Shown: piece after piece, positions 6,911 through 8,433 of the stretch
Position numbering within the stretch: position 1 is the stretch's first letter
Layout of the letters: each line of letters starts with the position of its first letter
NCBI GenBank assembly: GCA_009779015.1
Contig: WRFC01000026.1
Span: forward strand, 1-8,433
DNA: 8,433 nt
Source of the DNA: Coriobacteriia bacterium
GTDB lineage: Bacteria; Actinomycetota; Coriobacteriia; Coriobacteriales; UBA8131
Reading direction: 5' to 3'
The notes under the pieces: model-generated
What the model was told of the DNA's origin: nothing
The model's database searches: none
What the model saw: the letters and a program-made list of their open reading frames with translations, nothing else
Translations under genes and position numbers: made by a program

Positions 6911-6918
6911 GTGCGAAG

Positions 6919-7611
6919 ATGCCTACAAAAACTAAGATCGCCCAAGCCGACATTTTGGCCGATGTCTTAAAAGGGCGGCGCGAGTTCTATCTGGCTTTGG
7001 CCGGCTTTTACTTCAAGCCGCTGACCCAAGAGCAGATCGATGCCATGGCCGGCACTGACTTTACCGAGTTTGCCGCCGATGAGCCTATGCTGGCCGACGG
7101 CTTTAATGACATCACACGCTTCCTCAGAAAACGCAACACTGGCACACGGCAGACGTTGGCCGTCGACTTTACCTCGAGCTTTGGCGGCACCGAGGCCTAT
7201 CAAGGGCGCGTGGCCGTGCCTTATGCCTCTGTCTACCTGAGCGAAGAGGGCCTGCTCAGCCGGGCGCCGCGGGCCGAGGTGTTCAAGGTCTTCTCGCGCA
7301 ATCTTTTACGGGTCACAGACACCAGCACGCCGGACGACCACCTGTCGTTTATGCTGGAGTTCTTGAGCATCATGAGCGGCCGCGCGGCCGAGGCCATCCA
7401 AGATGGCCAGGCCGCCGATGCCCGCCACTGCCTGGAGGAGTCGCGGGACTTTATTAACCACCACATTTTGACCTGGTTCATGGATTTTGCCACGCTGGCC
7501 AACCGCTTTTTTGAGACGCGCTTCTATCGCGGCGTGCTCAAGGTGACCGAGGGCTACCTGCGCCTGGACCTGCAGACGATCGATGACCTGTTGGAGGCGC
7601 TAAACGAGTGA
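6919..7611 (+). CDS. torD: TorD/DmsD-family molybdoenzyme maturation chaperone
   Basis: This 230-residue cytoplasmic chaperone should bind the Tat signal or apo-form of the catalytic subunit and hold it until the molybdenum cofactor is inserted. The family pattern is clear: an all-helical protein with GRREFYLALAGFYFKPLT (19-36), the DFTSSFGG segment (83-90, where relatives have D-Y-x-x-L-F), PYASVYLSEEGLL (101-113), and the family motif region TPDDHLSFMLEFLS (137-150), followed by a helix with HHILTWFMDFA (181-191). Length is normal for the family (about 200-230). It lies 176 bases downstream of dmsC, behind a hairpin and an AT-rich spacer, so it may have its own promoter. It overlaps the next gene by four bases, so its translation is coupled to the NapG-like ferredoxin. 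Its likely client is the Tat-exported enzyme encoded upstream. Confidence 0.9.
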   Translation: MPTKTKIAQADILADVLKGRREFYLALAGFYFKPLTQEQIDAMAGTDFTEFAADEPMLADGFNDITRFLRKRNTGTRQTLAVDFTSSFGGTEAYQGRVAVPYASVYLSEEGLLSRAPRAEVFKVFSRNLLRVTDTSTPDDHLSFMLEFLSIMSGRAAEAIQDGQAADARHCLEESRDFINHHILTWFMDFATLANRFFETRFYRGVLKVTEGYLRLDLQTIDDLLEALNE

Positions 7612-8433
7612 ACGGCTTGACGCGCAGGGCTTTTATTGGCGGCGGGGTCGGTGCGGCCGTGCTTTTGGCGCTGGGCGGCGCGACCAAGTATGCCTTTGGG
7701 GCAACCCCGCTCTTGCGCCCGCCGGGCGGGCAGGACGAGGGCCATTTTATCGAGACCTGCATCAAATGCGACCGTTGCCGCAGCATTTGCCCGCTGGACG
7801 TCATCGGGGTAGCCAGTGTGAACGACGGCCTGATCAACGCCCGCACACCAAAAATGGACTATCACCTGGGTTATTGCAATTTTTGCAACCTCTGTATCGA
7901 TACCTGCCCGACCCAGGCCCTGAAGGCCTTTGACCCGGCCACCGAGTGGATCTCGCCCGCCGTCATCGACACCACGCTCTGCATCGCCTACCAGCGCGAA
8001 GGCGGCTGCCGGCGCTGCGTCGATGGCTGCCCCTACCAGGCCATCAGCGTAGACGCGCATAACCGCCCGATCATCGACGAGGGCAAGTGCAACGGCTGCG
8101 GGTACTGCGTCTACATCTGCCCATCCAACTCTTACCGCAGCTTCTCGGGCCTCCATGGTGTGCGTGCCGTAGAGGTCCAAACCACGACCATGACGCGCGC
8201 GGAGTGCGCCGCCGGATCGGGAGAAGAGATGGGTGCGGGGACTGGAGCGGGCGATATGGGCGACATGGGGAGCAGTGCCACTGGCGCTTCGACTGGCGGC
8301 GGCGACGGCAGCGGCACGGGCAGCAGCTCGGACAACGGCGGCGACGCGGGCAGCGGCGGCGACGCGGGCAGCTCGGGCAACGGCGGCGGCGCTGGCGGCT
8401 CGGGCAACGGCGGCGACGCGGGCAGCTCGGGCA
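7608..8433 (+). CDS. NapG-like exported ferredoxin with Gly/Ser/Asp repeat tail, cut by window edge
   Basis: The gene begins at a GTG overlapping the TorD stop (GTGA, 7608-7611), with GGAGG at 7593-7597 as ribosome binding site. It is still open at 8433, giving 275 codons so far. Residues 1-33 form a Tat-type signal or anchor (LTRRAFIGGG then a hydrophobic stretch). Four [4Fe-4S] motifs follow: C51/C54/C57/C61, C90/C93/C96/C100, C125/C134/C137/C141 (a wide first gap) and C161/C164/C167/C171. This arrangement matches the NapG/MauM ferredoxin group, which passes electrons outside the cytoplasmic membrane. After about residue 200 the protein turns into a Met/Glu/Gly/Ser/Asp low-complexity tail with GGDAGSSGN repeats, which I do not know from ordinary NapG. 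No NapH partner is in the window. It may act as an extra electron carrier for the molybdoenzyme, or serve another acceptor. Confidence 0.9.
   Translation, partial: MNGLTRRAFIGGGVGAAVLLALGGATKYAFGATPLLRPPGGQDEGHFIETCIKCDRCRSICPLDVIGVASVNDGLINARTPKMDYHLGYCNFCNLCIDTCPTQALKAFDPATEWISPAVIDTTLCIAYQREGGCRRCVDGCPYQAISVDAHNRPIIDEGKCNGCGYCVYICPSNSYRSFSGLHGVRAVEVQTTTMTRAECAAGSGEEMGAGTGAGDMGDMGSSATGASTGGGDGSGTGSSSDNGGDAGSGGDAGSSGNGGGAGGSGNGGDAGSSG
8337..8433 (+). repeat. In-frame 27-bp tandem repeats in the ferredoxin tail
   Basis: A 27-base unit starting GGCGGCGACGCGGGCAGC and ending TCGGGCAAC occurs at 8355-8381, in a diverged form at 8382-8408, and again from 8409 to the window edge. An 18-base short form lies at 8337-8354. 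The unit encodes GGDAGSSGN. The array continues beyond the window, so total copy number is unknown. Confidence 0.85.

Larger units (their letters stand above)
6743..6918. promoter_or_regulatory. Hairpin plus AT-rich spacer between the dmsABC-like genes and torD
   Basis: These 176 bases hold no gene. The first 50 contain a strong GC hairpin. From about 6797 to 6885 the DNA becomes very AT-rich, with TTTAATAAAG, TTATATTTTAG and TTTTATTATTGATT, in sharp contrast to the genes on both sides. TTACTGA occurs at 6821-6827 and again at 6879-6885. TATATT (6843-6848) could be a -10 box, but no good -35 accompanies it. The layout suggests a separate promoter for the chaperone/ferredoxin pair, with the hairpin limiting read-through. 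Confidence 0.5.

Overview
The window is high-GC DNA with compact operons and strong AGGAGG-type ribosome binding sites. It carries a complete membrane-bound, Tat-exported molybdopterin oxidoreductase system of the DMSO reductase (Dms/Psr-like) kind. This gene style (a large Tat-dependent molybdoenzyme with DmsB, DmsC, TorD and an extra exported ferredoxin) is typical of anaerobic gut or oral Coriobacteriia such as Eggerthellaceae. That placement is an inference from gene content and composition; the window has no taxonomic marker gene.

Layout. Bases 1-930 (minus strand) hold a RarD-type EamA transporter that runs off the left edge and probably lacks only a few C-terminal residues. Bases 931-1172 are a relatively AT-rich divergent intergenic region. 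Bases 1173-5272, 5269-5910 and 5912-6742 (plus strand) form a tight gene string. It starts with an unrecognised accessory protein (proline/acidic repeat linker, winged-helix-like C-terminus), followed by a 1065-residue Tat-exported molybdopterin catalytic subunit, a four-cluster DmsB ferredoxin subunit and an eight-helix DmsC anchor. Bases 6743-6918 contain a GC-rich hairpin and then a very AT-rich stretch, probably a promoter. Bases 6919-7611 encode a TorD/DmsD-type chaperone. It overlaps by 4 bases the start (7608) of a NapG-like ferredoxin with its own Tat motif and four 4Fe-4S motifs. That ferredoxin ends in a Gly/Ser/Asp-rich repeat tail that is still open at the right edge.

How the genes fit together (inference from known families): DmsC takes electrons from the quinone pool, DmsB passes them through four [4Fe-4S] clusters, and the molybdenum subunit reduces or dehydroxylates a substrate outside the membrane. 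TorD assists cofactor loading and proofreading before Tat export. The NapG-like protein may be an additional exported electron carrier. The substrate cannot be read from the sequence. Parts of the catalytic subunit resemble, from memory, the Eggerthella/Gordonibacter catechol dehydroxylase group as much as classical DmsA, so DMSO should not be assumed.

The most unusual points are the unrecognised first gene of the operon, a two-cysteine motif near the expected Mo-ligand region of the catalytic subunit, and two unrelated low-complexity repeat tracts built from in-frame tandem DNA repeats.
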